52,990 nt of DNA, taken from positions 1 to 52,990 of the forward strand of contig CACAFI010000007.1 in NCBI GenBank assembly GCA_902531755.1. Reading direction: 5' to 3'. The notes beneath the pieces are model-generated. The model did not search any database. It was not told where the DNA came from and was given only the letters and a program-made list of their open reading frames with translations. Of the stretch, positions 25,052-34,685 are shown one piece after another. This stretch comes from an uncultured Alphaproteobacteria bacterium. Its GTDB lineage: Bacteria; Pseudomonadota; Alphaproteobacteria; Rhodobacterales; Rhodobacteraceae. The position numbers and the translations under genes are program-made. The first letter of the stretch is position 1, and each line of letters begins with the position of its first letter.

Positions 25052-26374
25052 TTAGTCTTCCTCTGGTAAAATTAAATTAAGTATGACTGCGACTATAGCT
25101 GTTGGTGCGACAGCTGAAGTAGCTAACACTTTGACTACACCTGGAAGATATTGAACTGCGGAAGGTACTAAATTTAAGCCTAACCCTACGGCTAATGAAA
25201 CGGCGATTATAACCATATTTCTTCTATTAAGTTTAACTTCACTTAATACATTTAGGCCGGCTGCTGCCACCATTCCGAACATAACTATAACACCGCCGCC
25301 TAATACTGGAAGTGGCATAGACGCTATAATTGCCCCTATTTTTGGAATCAGGCCACAGACAACCAACACTATTGCTCCAATTGTCACTACATGACGAGAC
25401 ATCACTCCTGTCATACCTACTATACCGACGTTTTGGCTAAATGAGGTATTTGGTAACCCTCCAAAAACTCCTGCTACAGCGCTACCCAGTCCATCGGCAT
25501 ATGTTGCACCTGAAATTTCCGCATCGGTTGCTTCTCTACCTGCCCCAGCCTTTGTAGTTGCTGATGTGTCTCCGACTGTCTCTATCGCAGAAACGATACA
25601 AACCAATGTAACTGCGATTACAGCACCGATACTGAATTCAAAGCCGTATGGTAAAGGTGTGAGGCCGGAAAACCAACTCGCTTTCGCTACGGGTGCAAAG
25701 TTGACCATTCCTTGTGCAAACGCAAGGATATACCCTGCTATTATACCGATTAATACAGCCGCATTCGATATTAAGCCTTTCCCAAAAAACTTACATATCA
25801 AAGCAACAATAACAACAGCACCTGCAACACTCCAATGCATTAGAGAGCCAAAGCTTTCCGCTTCCATTTGGAATTTTGCAGCGCCTCCAGCGGCATACTT
25901 GATTGCGACTGGAATTAAATAAAGGCCAATTGCTAGGATAACTAGCCCTGTAACTAGTGGTGGAAATAACCACCTGATGTCTTTTATTACAGCACCAAGT
26001 AGAAAGTGAATTACACCTCCTATTATACAGGATGTTAATGCAACGGATAGACCTTGGGTTGCCGCAATACCTGCTAATACGCCTACGAAAGCAAAACTGG
26101 TTCCTTGCATGATAGGTAGCCTTGCACCCACTGGTCCAAAACCGACAGTTTGAAATAGTGTTGCTATTCCGGCAAAAAGCATAGCCATTTGAATTAAATA
26201 GATCTGCTCTGCTCCTCCAAATGCCAATCCTGCAGCACCAGCCACTATCACCGATGGAGTAACATTAGAAGCAAACATAGCAAGGACATGTTGAAGTCCC
26301 AAGGCGCTAGCTTCTCCTAATGGTGGTGTCATGTTTGGATCTGCGTATTGACTATTTATATTTGAATTACTCAT
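25052..26374 (-). CDS. NCS2-family uracil/xanthine permease
   Basis: A 440-residue polytopic inner-membrane permease of the NCS2 (nucleobase:cation symporter-2) family. The family motif region with TSFSQNVGIVGMTGVMSRHV is present, with ETVGDTSATTKAG upstream. It probably brings in xanthine or urate, given the purine breakdown genes that follow. Start is set at ATG 26374, preceded by AAGGAG; an upstream in-frame start at 26416 has no ribosome binding site. Confidence 0.92.
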   Translation of the reverse strand: MSNSNINSQYADPNMTPPLGEASALGLQHVLAMFASNVTPSVIVAGAAGLAFGGAEQIYLIQMAMLFAGIATLFQTVGFGPVGARLPIMQGTSFAFVGVLAGIAATQGLSVALTSCIIGGVIHFLLGAVIKDIRWLFPPLVTGLVILAIGLYLIPVAIKYAAGGAAKFQMEAESFGSLMHWSVAGAVVIVALICKFFGKGLISNAAVLIGIIAGYILAFAQGMVNFAPVAKASWFSGLTPLPYGFEFSIGAVIAVTLVCIVSAIETVGDTSATTKAGAGREATDAEISGATYADGLGSAVAGVFGGLPNTSFSQNVGIVGMTGVMSRHVVTIGAIVLVVCGLIPKIGAIIASMPLPVLGGGVIVMFGMVAAAGLNVLSEVKLNRRNMVIIAVSLAVGLGLNLVPSAVQYLPGVVKVLATSAVAPTAIVAVILNLILPEED

Positions 26375-26414
26375 CAATTTCTCCTTATATTGTTGTTGAT
26401 AGAGTACTGCACAC

Positions 26415-26443
26415 AAGATATGCTATTTGGAAATCTAAGGCAA
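26415..26443 (-). promoter_or_regulatory. Probable sigma-70-type promoter of the NCS2 permease gene
   Basis: On the minus strand, TTGCCT (26443-26438) and TATCTT (26420-26415) are separated by exactly 17 bases and lie about 40 bases upstream of the permease ATG. Good spacing and fair match to the consensus. Confidence 0.5.
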
Positions 26444-26462
26444 TCTATTGACGCTAAGTCAG

Positions 26463-26490
26463 TTGTTCAGCGATTAAACTGTGATAAAGT
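26463..26490 (+). promoter_or_regulatory. Possible promoter of the BMP-type ABC transporter operon
   Basis: TTGTTC (26463-26468) and TAAAGT (26485-26490) with a 16-base spacer and a TG at 26482-26483 giving an extended -10. It lies 43 bases upstream of the ATPase start, back to back with the permease promoter. Confidence 0.4.
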
Positions 26491-26532
26491 TGCTACACTA
26501 CTTGAAAGCCACCTAATTAAAAGATAGGCAAT

Positions 26533-28047
26533 TTGAATAAAAAAACTGAAAATATTCTATTCCAGTGTACCGGCATTAATAAGGAATTTGGAAGCGTTAA
26601 GGCGAATGACGATATTTCTATAAATGTAAGAAATTCCCAAATTCACGCGTTATTGGGTGAAAATGGAGCAGGAAAATCTACGCTTGTAAAAATCATCTAT
26701 GGGTTACTACAGCCAGACAACGGTAGTATGGATTTTTTAAATAAGGAATTTTCACCAAAAAGTCCAAAAGATGCAAGAGCCCAAGGCGTTGGTATGGTGT
26801 TTCAACACTTTTCCCTATTTGAACCTCTGACGGCATTTGAAAACATACTATTAGGATTAGATAAGGAGCTTGGAGAAAAGGAGCTCCATGAAAGTGTAGT
26901 AACGTTATCTGAAAGTTATGGCTTGGATGTAAATTTATCCTCTTTCATAGGAGATCTATCGGCGGGAGAACGGCAGAGAGTGGAAATTATCCGTGCTTTG
27001 ATACAAAAGCCCAAGCTTTTGATTATGGACGAACCAACATCGGTTCTCACACCATTTGAATGTGAGAGCTTATTTAAGACTTTGAAAAAATTGGCGAGCG
27101 AAGGTACCTCTATTCTTTACATATCGCATAAGTTAAAGGAAATTGCTGATTTATGCGATACGGCATCTGTTCTTAGAAAAGGTGCAATAGTTGGCGAGTA
27201 TGATCCAAAAAAAATGACAGCAAGGGAGCTGGGAGAGATAATGGTTGGGCAGTCATTATTCGAACCTAAACGACCCGTGGCAACAAATAAAAGTGATAGA
27301 GTTCTTTCGGTAAAAATAAATGAAGTTAAACCTGACACACAATTTGGAGTGACCTTAAAAAATATTGATCTTGAGGTTTATCAGTCTGAAATACTAGGCA
27401 TTGGAGGAGTTGCTGGTAATGGGCAAGAAGAGCTAATGCAAATTCTGACAGGAGAGAAAAAAGATCGGAGCGTCTCCATAAAATATATGGATTATAATGT
27501 TGAAATGCTCAATCCTCGCGAAAGGCGAGAAATCGGATTAGCTTTTGCTCCTGAGGAAAGACTTGGACACGCAGCTGTTGGAAGTCTGAATTTATTAGAG
27601 AATAGCCTTATAACAGACCCAAAAAAACGGTTTCAAAAGAAGATGGGCTTTATCAATTTTAGCGAATTAAATGAATTTACAAATGAAATAATTGAGAAAT
27701 TTAACGTTAAGACTACTGGTGCAAGCGCACTTGCTTCCTCTTTGTCTGGTGGAAATCTCCAGAAGTTTGTTGTTGGCAGAGAGATTGGGCAAAAACCTTC
27801 TTTATTAATAGTAAACCAACCTACATGGGGTGTAGATGCGCTCTCAGCTGCAAATATAAGACAGGCAATAGTTGAAATAGCGAATACCGGGGCTACAATA
27901 ATTTTAATAAGCCAAGACCTGGATGAGATCCTGGAAATATCAAATAAGGTTGCTTTTTTGACGAATGGAAATCTTTCAACTCCGACCAACACTGCTGATA
28001 TAAAAACAGATGAAATTGGAGCAATAATGGGTGGTATAAGTGTTTAG
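26533..28047 (+). CDS. Nucleoside/purine ABC transporter, tandem ATP-binding protein (BMP-transporter type)
   Basis: A 504-residue protein with two ABC domains. The first has Walker A GENGAGKST (42-50), signature LSAGERQRVE and Walker B LLIMDEPTS. The second has a degenerate Walker A (GVAGNGQEEL) and signature SLSGGNLQK, as in sugar/nucleoside importers of the NupO/YufO type. Start is TTG 26533. It energises the two permeases that follow and is divergent from the NCS2 permease. Confidence 0.92.
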   Translation: MNKKTENILFQCTGINKEFGSVKANDDISINVRNSQIHALLGENGAGKSTLVKIIYGLLQPDNGSMDFLNKEFSPKSPKDARAQGVGMVFQHFSLFEPLTAFENILLGLDKELGEKELHESVVTLSESYGLDVNLSSFIGDLSAGERQRVEIIRALIQKPKLLIMDEPTSVLTPFECESLFKTLKKLASEGTSILYISHKLKEIADLCDTASVLRKGAIVGEYDPKKMTARELGEIMVGQSLFEPKRPVATNKSDRVLSVKINEVKPDTQFGVTLKNIDLEVYQSEILGIGGVAGNGQEELMQILTGEKKDRSVSIKYMDYNVEMLNPRERREIGLAFAPEERLGHAAVGSLNLLENSLITDPKKRFQKKMGFINFSELNEFTNEIIEKFNVKTTGASALASSLSGGNLQKFVVGREIGQKPSLLIVNQPTWGVDALSAANIRQAIVEIANTGATIILISQDLDEILEISNKVAFLTNGNLSTPTNTADIKTDEIGAIMGGISV

Positions 28048-28058
28048 GGGTATGCTTC

Positions 28059-29138
28059 ATGTTTAAGCTAATCCCGAGAGAAAATGTATCTCCGGTCCTT
28101 TCTTTGCTAGGCCCATTATTTTCGGTTGGATTTACAATGTTAATCGGTGGAATACTGTTCTATTTTTTAGGGGTAGATCCCTTTGCCGCCATAAAAATGA
28201 TATTTTGGGATCCTTTGATGAGTGAAACATTCTCAACATACTCTATTCCCCAAATTTTTATAAAAGGTGCTCCTTTAATTTTGATTGCGCTCGGTCTTTC
28301 TGTTGGCTTTAAAGCAAATGTGTGGAATATAGGAGCGGAAGGTCAGTACATTATGGGAGCCATATTTGGTGCATCATTTGCACTTTCTCTTTATCCCTTA
28401 GAAAGTATCATGATTTTTCCTACAATGGTCCTAATGGGTATAATCGGAGGAAGTTTGTGGTCGATGATCCCAGCTCTCTTGAAAGTTAAGTTCAATGTCA
28501 ACGAGATACTAGTTTCTCTTATGTTAGTATATGTAGCAGAGCAAATTCTTGCTCTTGCATCATTGGGGTTTTTAAGAAATCCTGATGGCGCTGGGTTTCC
28601 CGGCTCTCGTAATTTGAGCCAATACTCTTCTGCCTCCAACTCTGAGCTTATTATGGGAACAGGAATACACTTAGGAGTTCTGCTTTCTTTATTGATGGTC
28701 GTTTTTTTCTACGTGCTATTATTTCGGCACAGTCTGGGATTCAAAATAAAGCTACTTGGAAACTCCCCAAAAGCGTCGGGTTTTTCTGGCGATAACCCCA
28801 ACAAACTCATCTTTCTTTGTTTAACTTTGTCCGGAAGTTTAGCTGGATTGGCTGGAATAATGGAAGTAGCTGGACCAGCAGGACAGATCAACATTGACTT
28901 TAATGTTGGTTACGGATTTACGGCTATTATAGTAGCATTTCTTGGCAGACTAAATCCTGTAGGCATTTTTTTCGCTGGTTTAGTTATGGCACTTACTTAT
29001 GTCGGGGGAGAGCTTACGCAATTCATGCTTAATTTACCAGCTGCCGCAATCCAGGTTTTCCAGGGAATGCTGTTATTTTTCTTACTCTCATTTGATCTCT
29101 TTGTTCATTACAAAATAAAACTCAAAGGAAATAAGTGA
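28059..29138 (+). CDS. Nucleoside/purine ABC transporter permease 1 (NupP-like)
   Basis: A 359-residue polytopic membrane protein of the BPD_transp_2 family with the GLSVGFKANVWNIGAEGQYIMGA motif typical of nucleoside-type importers and a later GYGFTAIIVAFLGRLNPVG stretch. It starts 11 bases after the ATPase stop and ends right at the start of the second permease (TGA then ATG). Confidence 0.92.
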   Translation: MFKLIPRENVSPVLSLLGPLFSVGFTMLIGGILFYFLGVDPFAAIKMIFWDPLMSETFSTYSIPQIFIKGAPLILIALGLSVGFKANVWNIGAEGQYIMGAIFGASFALSLYPLESIMIFPTMVLMGIIGGSLWSMIPALLKVKFNVNEILVSLMLVYVAEQILALASLGFLRNPDGAGFPGSRNLSQYSSASNSELIMGTGIHLGVLLSLLMVVFFYVLLFRHSLGFKIKLLGNSPKASGFSGDNPNKLIFLCLTLSGSLAGLAGIMEVAGPAGQINIDFNVGYGFTAIIVAFLGRLNPVGIFFAGLVMALTYVGGELTQFMLNLPAAAIQVFQGMLLFFLLSFDLFVHYKIKLKGNK

Positions 29139-30071
29139 ATGGATCTTTCGGAAATTAATTTTGCTGTCTTGGTTGCTAGCCTAATAGTGGCCTCAACACC
29201 GCTTGTTCTAGCGGCTCTTGGGGAGTTGATTGTTGAAAAATCTGGTGTCTTGAACCTTGGTGTAGAGGGTATGATGATAATAGGTGCGGTTGCCGGTTTT
29301 ATAGTTGGAGTAGAAACTGGGTCTGCCTATATTGGGATGATGGCAGCAGCAGTGGCAGGGGCACTACTTTCTCTTCTCTTTGCTTTTATTATTTTGATAA
29401 TGCAAGCGAATCAGGTGGCGTCGGGTCTAGCTTTAACTATTTTTGGTCTGGGAATAGCAGCTCTGATGGGTCACCCATACACTGGTATAAAATCACCACA
29501 AATTTCAACGATTTCAATTCCTATTCTTAATGAAATCCCGATACTAGGAACAATGTTTTTCCAGCATGATTTGATTGTTTATCTGTCGCTTATTTCCGTG
29601 TTAATGATCTGGTATTTTTTAACACGTATGAGAGCAGGACTTATCCTTAGATCAGTAGGAGAGGATCACGACGTAGCCCATTCATTGGGTTATAGAGTGA
29701 TAACTATAAGGTTTTTGGCTATTACTTTTGGTGGAGCTATGGCTGGAGTAGGAGGAGGATATCTATCACTTGTTAGAGTTCCTCAATGGACAGAGGGAAT
29801 GACAGCTGGAGCAGGCTGGATTGCACTTGCTCTCGTCGTCTTTTCAGGATGGAGACCTTTTAGATTACTTATAGGTGCCTATATTTTTGGCGGTATCACA
29901 ATTCTCCAGCTAAACTTACAAGCAATTGGTGTAAATATAAACATTGCTGTATTATCAATGGCTCCATATCTTGCAACGATATTGGCTTTAGTGCTAATAT
30001 CAATGAGTCGATTCCGAGGGAACAGGGGAGCTCCGGGATGTCTAGGTATATCGTTTGTGAAAACAGTTTAA
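29139..30071 (+). CDS. Nucleoside/purine ABC transporter permease 2 (NupQ-like)
   Basis: A 310-residue polytopic membrane protein of the same family as its upstream neighbour. The N-terminal part (STPLVLAALGELIVEKSGVLNLGVEGMMIIGA) is the usual mark of the second permease. The two permeases form the heterodimeric channel. The ATG follows the preceding stop with no gap. Confidence 0.92.
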   Translation: MDLSEINFAVLVASLIVASTPLVLAALGELIVEKSGVLNLGVEGMMIIGAVAGFIVGVETGSAYIGMMAAAVAGALLSLLFAFIILIMQANQVASGLALTIFGLGIAALMGHPYTGIKSPQISTISIPILNEIPILGTMFFQHDLIVYLSLISVLMIWYFLTRMRAGLILRSVGEDHDVAHSLGYRVITIRFLAITFGGAMAGVGGGYLSLVRVPQWTEGMTAGAGWIALALVVFSGWRPFRLLIGAYIFGGITILQLNLQAIGVNINIAVLSMAPYLATILALVLISMSRFRGNRGAPGCLGISFVKTV

Positions 30072-30095
30072 ATCTAACATAGAAATGGAGATAAA

Positions 30096-31178
30096 ATGAA
30101 AAGAGTTATTAAGTTTTTATCGGCATCTTTTTTATTTGCAGTAATGGCTTTGAGCGCAAACCTTGCTATTTCAGCAGATTATAAAGTTGGCTTTATATAT
30201 ATTGGTCCTCCAGGTGATCATGGATGGAACTATCAGCATGATGTAGGAAGAAAAGCTGTTGATGAGGCTTTTGGTGGAAAAGTTGAAACAGTCTTTCAAG
30301 AGAATGTTCCAGAGAGTGCTGATGCTGAAAGGGTTATGACCCAAATGGCATTAGCGGGTGCGGACATGATTTTTGCGACTTCATTTGGTTACATGGATCC
30401 AGTAATTAACGTTGCTAAGAAATTTCCAAAAGTGAAATTTGAGCACGCTACAGGGTATAAGACAGCAGATAATGTCTCTACATACAGCGCGAGGTTTTAT
30501 GAAGGTAGGTCTGTAGTGGGCCATATTGGTGGAAAGATGACAAAATCAAATACAATTGGTTATGTCGCATCATTTCCAATTCCTGAAGTGGTTCGGGGTA
30601 TTAACTCAGCATACTTGGCTGCAAAGAAAGCTAATCCTAATGTTGAATTCAAGGTTATTTGGATTTTTACTTGGTATGATCCAGCTAAAGAAGCTGATGC
30701 TGCCAAAACCTTGATTTCTCAAGGAGCTGACGTGATACTACAGCATGTTGACAGCTCTGCGATTATGACCGTAGCCGAAGAGGCCGGGGTTTATGCTTTT
30801 GGTCAAGCTTCCGATATGAGTGCCTTTGGTCCTAACGCCCATTTAACCGCAATAATCAACGGTTGGGCACCATATTATGTAGAAAAGGTAAAGCAGGGTA
30901 TGGCTGGCACTTGGAAAGGTGGAGAGCAAACTTTTGATGGAATTGGAGCCGGTATGGTTATTATTGGAGACTTAAATGACAAGATTCCAGCTAGTGTCAA
31001 GAAGGAGGCAATGGCAATCAGAGATGGGATTGCTTCCGGAACACTTCATTCATTCACAGGTCCAATCAACAAGCAAGATGGTTCGCCTTGGCTTAAGGCT
31101 GGTGAGACAGCTGATGTCGGAACACTCCTTGGTATGAACTTCTACGTCGAGGGGATTGAAGGCGATATTCCAAAATAA
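30096..31178 (+). CDS. BMP-family ABC transporter substrate-binding protein
   Basis: A 360-residue periplasmic protein with a signal peptide of about 27 residues, then YKVGFIYIGPPGDHGWNYQHDVGRKA, typical of the BMP/PnrA family that binds purine nucleosides or related purines. It has no lipobox, as usual in Gram-negative members. It completes the importer and is followed by a strong terminator. Its place next to guanine deaminase and urate genes makes a purine base or nucleoside the likely ligand. Confidence 0.92.
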   Translation: MKRVIKFLSASFLFAVMALSANLAISADYKVGFIYIGPPGDHGWNYQHDVGRKAVDEAFGGKVETVFQENVPESADAERVMTQMALAGADMIFATSFGYMDPVINVAKKFPKVKFEHATGYKTADNVSTYSARFYEGRSVVGHIGGKMTKSNTIGYVASFPIPEVVRGINSAYLAAKKANPNVEFKVIWIFTWYDPAKEADAAKTLISQGADVILQHVDSSAIMTVAEEAGVYAFGQASDMSAFGPNAHLTAIINGWAPYYVEKVKQGMAGTWKGGEQTFDGIGAGMVIIGDLNDKIPASVKKEAMAIRDGIASGTLHSFTGPINKQDGSPWLKAGETADVGTLLGMNFYVEGIEGDIPK

Positions 31179-31198
31179 TCTAAACTACAGAAAATAAA

Positions 31199-31225
31199 AA
31201 AGGCCCTAAAAAGGGCCTTTTTTTT
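31199..31225 (+). terminator. Rho-independent terminator after the BMP transporter operon
   Basis: Perfect 7-base stem AAGGCCC (31200-31206) / GGGCCTT (31213-31219), loop of six, followed by a run of T to 31225. It ends just before the ribosome binding site of guanine deaminase, so it may lower, not abolish, read-through into the catabolic genes. Confidence 0.85.
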
Positions 31226-31240
31226 GGAGACTTGTAAAAA

Positions 31241-32527
31241 ATGAAAATATTTAGAGGAAGAGTTTTTTCGTTTTTAAGGAAACCAGAAGATATTAATGAT
31301 ACTGGTAGCTACGTCTATTTAGAAAAAGGAGGAGTAGCATTTGACGATAAGGGGGTTATTATTGAAGTTGATGATTATTCCAAACTTAGTAAGAAATTTG
31401 AGAATACTGAAACAATAGATTTTGGATCTAAAATAATCTTTCCTGGGTTTATAGATCTACACAATCATTTTCCCCAAACGCAGGTAATCGCATCATATGG
31501 AACCAAATTACTTGAATGGCTGAATAAATATACTTTCCCAAATGAAAGCTTATTTGCTGATTACAAGCACTGTAAACGAGAGTCGAGAATGTTTCTAGAT
31601 GTATTAAATGATAACGGTATTACAACTTCTGTTTCATTTGGATCAGTGCATCCCAATTCAGTCGAGTATCTATTTGAGGAAGCTCAAAGAAGAAACATGT
31701 GTGTTATTGCTGGTAACGTGTTGATGGATAGGAATGCACCAGATACAGTTTTAGAGAAAGCAGATAAAAGCTATTTATGTAGCAAAGAGATAATTGGCAA
31801 GTGGCATAATGTCAGCCGTTGCAAATATGCAATAACACCTAGATTTGCAATAACCTCCACTCCCGAGTTGATGGAAGTTTCTCAAACCTTATACGCTGAA
31901 AATAAATCATGTTATGTGCAAACGCATCTTTCTGAAAATATAGATGAAATTAAAACAACACTGGAACTATTCCCAGATCAAAGAGATTACTTATCCATTT
32001 ATGACAAATATAATTTGCTCTCGAACAAGACATTATTAGCTCATTCTATACACTTGGAAATGAACGAGATTGAAAGAATGAAAGAAACAAAGTCTATTGC
32101 TGTCCATTGCCCAACTTCAAACCTATTTCTTGGGAGTGGGCTATTTAAATTTAAAGAGTTAGAAGAAAAAGGAGTAAGAACCGCAATAGCAACAGATGTA
32201 GGAGGTGGTACATCCTTCTCAATGTTAAGAACACTTGACGAAGCTTACAAAATTCAGCAATTAGGGAACTATAGCCTAAATCCCCTAGCTTCATACTTTT
32301 GGTCAACCATGGGTAATGCAGAGTGTCTAGGACTTCAGCACCAAATCGGAACAATCAAGACTGGAAACTATGCTGACTTGATAGTTTTAAACAGTAAAAG
32401 TACTCCTTTAATGAGACATAGAATGGAAAAATGTAAAACAATTGCAGAAGAACTATTTATTCTTCAGACTTTGGGAGATGATCGAGCGATAGACTCAGTA
32501 TTTATTGCTGGTAAAAAAATTAAATAA
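31241..32527 (+). CDS. guaD: Guanine deaminase
   Basis: A 428-residue amidohydrolase that turns guanine into xanthine. Zinc ligands are seen as HNH in FIDLHNHFPQTQ, His in VQTHLSEN, His in LLAHSIHL and Asp in ATDVGGG. The FPQTQVIASYGTKLLEWLNKYTFPNE stretch is characteristic of guanine deaminase against other amidohydrolases. GGAG lies upstream of the ATG. It feeds the xanthine dehydrogenase encoded 6-9 kb away. Confidence 0.94.
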   Translation: MKIFRGRVFSFLRKPEDINDTGSYVYLEKGGVAFDDKGVIIEVDDYSKLSKKFENTETIDFGSKIIFPGFIDLHNHFPQTQVIASYGTKLLEWLNKYTFPNESLFADYKHCKRESRMFLDVLNDNGITTSVSFGSVHPNSVEYLFEEAQRRNMCVIAGNVLMDRNAPDTVLEKADKSYLCSKEIIGKWHNVSRCKYAITPRFAITSTPELMEVSQTLYAENKSCYVQTHLSENIDEIKTTLELFPDQRDYLSIYDKYNLLSNKTLLAHSIHLEMNEIERMKETKSIAVHCPTSNLFLGSGLFKFKELEEKGVRTAIATDVGGGTSFSMLRTLDEAYKIQQLGNYSLNPLASYFWSTMGNAECLGLQHQIGTIKTGNYADLIVLNSKSTPLMRHRMEKCKTIAEELFILQTLGDDRAIDSVFIAGKKIK

Positions 32528-32529
32528 CC

Positions 32530-33012
32530 TTACGGCAGATTTTTCAGCCTTATTTCTGCAATTTTGTGTATCTCCTCTAAAGCTGTATTGAACTCTGTTT
32601 CAACAGTATTTTTCAGCCTCACTTGAATGTTTCCAAAGACTTCTTCTTTATTTAGGCCCGAAACAGCGATAATAAAAGGAAATTTGAATTTATTCATGTA
32701 GTCTTTATTTAACCTGCTCAATAGACTAAATTCACTTCCAGAAAGACTATCTAGACCAGCTCGGTTTTGTTCTTTCTTTGAATGGGCTGTTAGGTTGTTC
32801 TGTTGTCCCTTCTTAATACCTAATTCTGGATGTTCTAAAATAAGGTTCATTTTGGACTCACGATTCATCTTGTTTACGTAATCCTTCATTAAGCTCATTA
32901 TTTCCAAGGGTGACAGAGTATCTAAACGGTGGGATTCGTATATTGCAAGCGCTATATGAGGTGAATTTTCATACAAACTGCCATAATGCTTAATGAATTT
33001 TTCTTGCTCCAA
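32530..33012 (-). CDS. uraD: OHCU decarboxylase
   Basis: A 160-residue helical enzyme that turns 2-oxo-4-hydroxy-4-carboxy-5-ureidoimidazoline (OHCU) into S-allantoin. Family marks are YENSPHIA near the N-terminus, EHPELG, the EQNRAGLDSLSGSEF stretch and YMNKFKFPFIIAVSG. Start is TTG 33012 with AAAGG upstream. It ends 2 bases from the guaD end on the other strand and diverges from uraH across 76 bases, although the two act in consecutive steps. Confidence 0.92.
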   Translation of the reverse strand: MEQEKFIKHYGSLYENSPHIALAIYESHRLDTLSPLEIMSLMKDYVNKMNRESKMNLILEHPELGIKKGQQNNLTAHSKKEQNRAGLDSLSGSEFSLLSRLNKDYMNKFKFPFIIAVSGLNKEEVFGNIQVRLKNTVETEFNTALEEIHKIAEIRLKNLP

Positions 33013-33088
33013 AATTTGCCTTTTCTTTGGTTGTTTTTTGTCTCTTTATAGTTACCATGTAATGACAAAAAAAAAGAGCTTTTAATAA

Positions 33089-33442
33089 ATGACAGGTCTT
33101 ACCACGCATGTTTTAGATTTGACGCTAGGGAAACCAGCGGATGAACTTGAAATTAGTTTTTATACTACACAGTCAGATAGAAAAGAATTGATTGCTAACT
33201 TTGTAACCAATTCTGATGGAAGATTAGATAAGCCAATATTTGATCAGTTTAACATTAGAGAAGGATGGTATGAAATGGTATTTCATGCTGGAAACTATTT
33301 GGTGGTGAAACATAAAATAAAAGAAGTGGATTTATTTTTTGACAATATTTCTATCTCTTTTCAAATTAATGACCCAAAGCAACATTACCATGTCCCTCTG
33401 TTACTATCTAAATTTGGTTACAGTACCTATCGGGGAAGTTAG
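33089..33442 (+). CDS. uraH: 5-hydroxyisourate hydrolase (transthyretin-like)
   Basis: A 117-residue transthyretin-fold enzyme with the N-terminal TTHVLDLTLGKPA motif carrying a conserved active-site histidine and the diagnostic C-terminal YRGS. It hydrolyses 5-hydroxyisourate, the product of urate oxidation, to OHCU. It starts the plus-strand operon uraH-puuD-puuE-alc-allA. Confidence 0.95.
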   Translation: MTGLTTHVLDLTLGKPADELEISFYTTQSDRKELIANFVTNSDGRLDKPIFDQFNIREGWYEMVFHAGNYLVVKHKIKEVDLFFDNISISFQINDPKQHYHVPLLLSKFGYSTYRGS

Positions 33443-33444
33443 GC

Positions 33445-34680
33445 ATGGATTTTGATTACCTTGAGTGGATAGAATTTATGGTTCGATGGTTCCATGTAAT
33501 TGCTGGAATTGCATGGATAGGATCCAGCTTTTATTTTATTGCTCTCGACTTGAGTCTAAGAAAATCATCCTCTTTACCAAAAGAGGCACATGGAGAGGCT
33601 TGGCAAGTTCATGGAGGTGGGTTTTATAATTTGGTAAAATATCTCGTGGCTCCAAATCATCTACCCGATCACTTAACTTGGTTTAAGTGGGAGGCTTATG
33701 CTACATGGATTACCGGAGCAGCACTATTCATACTCGTTTACTATCTCGGCGCTGAACTATATCTAATTGACTATGAAAAAATAGAATTGTCCAAAACTGC
33801 TGCTGTTTTGATATCTATAGGCGGTGTTATATTTGGATGGGTGATATACGATCTTATATGTAGATTACTTGTTGAAAAATCCAATTTAGTATTATCAATT
33901 GTAATTCTAATATTTTTTGCATTTTTGTCTTGGGCATCCTATTCAATTCTAAGTTCGAGAGGGGCGTTTATGCAGATGGGCGTAACTCTTGGTACGATAA
34001 TGGTAGCAAATGTTCTGATGATAATTATTCCAGGTCAGAAAAAAGTTGTAGCACAATTAATCGCCAAGAAGACACCCAGCCCTGAATTTGGTATTCGTGC
34101 AAAACAAAGATCTCTTCATAACAACTATTTGACCCTTCCTGTAATCTTTATAATGATCGGCAATCATTATCCTACCGCCTATGCTACCTCCTATTCTTGG
34201 GTAATAATTGTATTGACCATTATTATAGGAGGCCTTGTTAGACATTTTTTTAATGAAAGACATGCTGGTAACAAGACCCCATATTGGGTTGCAGTTCCAA
34301 TTGTAATACTCTCTTGGGGTTCTCTGATGTTGTCTGAAGTTGACAAACCAAGGTTGGATCAATTATCGCCAGAAAAACTAAGCCTAATCGAAGGATCATT
34401 TTCACAGGAATTCAAAGATAATATAATGGAAGTGACGGCTTATAAATGTTCCACATGCCATGTTATGGAGCCATCTTGGGAAGGAATGAAAAACCCTCCT
34501 AAAGGGATTTATTTAAGCCAATTCAGTCACTTGATTAATAATTATGAAACTATTTATAAGCAGGTTGCAGCGTCAAGGGCGATGCCACCTGGCAATATTA
34601 CTTTTTTAGAAGACGAAGAGCGATTATTGTACGCAAACCTTTTTCATAAGATCGAGGAAATATTAAGAGAAGAGGATTGA
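33445..34680 (+). CDS. puuD: Membrane-bound urate oxidase with C-terminal cytochrome c domain
   Basis: A 411-residue PuuD-type urate hydroxylase. It opens with MVRWFHVIAGIAWIGSSFYFI and WQVHGGGFYNLVKY, followed by several membrane helices. A c-type cytochrome domain near the C-terminus has CxxCH at Cys335, Cys338, His339 and a following methionine (HVMEPSW). Known members oxidise urate to 5-hydroxyisourate and hand electrons to the respiratory chain rather than to oxygen. It lies two bases after uraH, whose product acts on its own product. Confidence 0.94.
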   Translation: MDFDYLEWIEFMVRWFHVIAGIAWIGSSFYFIALDLSLRKSSSLPKEAHGEAWQVHGGGFYNLVKYLVAPNHLPDHLTWFKWEAYATWITGAALFILVYYLGAELYLIDYEKIELSKTAAVLISIGGVIFGWVIYDLICRLLVEKSNLVLSIVILIFFAFLSWASYSILSSRGAFMQMGVTLGTIMVANVLMIIIPGQKKVVAQLIAKKTPSPEFGIRAKQRSLHNNYLTLPVIFIMIGNHYPTAYATSYSWVIIVLTIIIGGLVRHFFNERHAGNKTPYWVAVPIVILSWGSLMLSEVDKPRLDQLSPEKLSLIEGSFSQEFKDNIMEVTAYKCSTCHVMEPSWEGMKNPPKGIYLSQFSHLINNYETIYKQVAASRAMPPGNITFLEDEERLLYANLFHKIEEILREED

Positions 34681-34685
34681 GCAAC

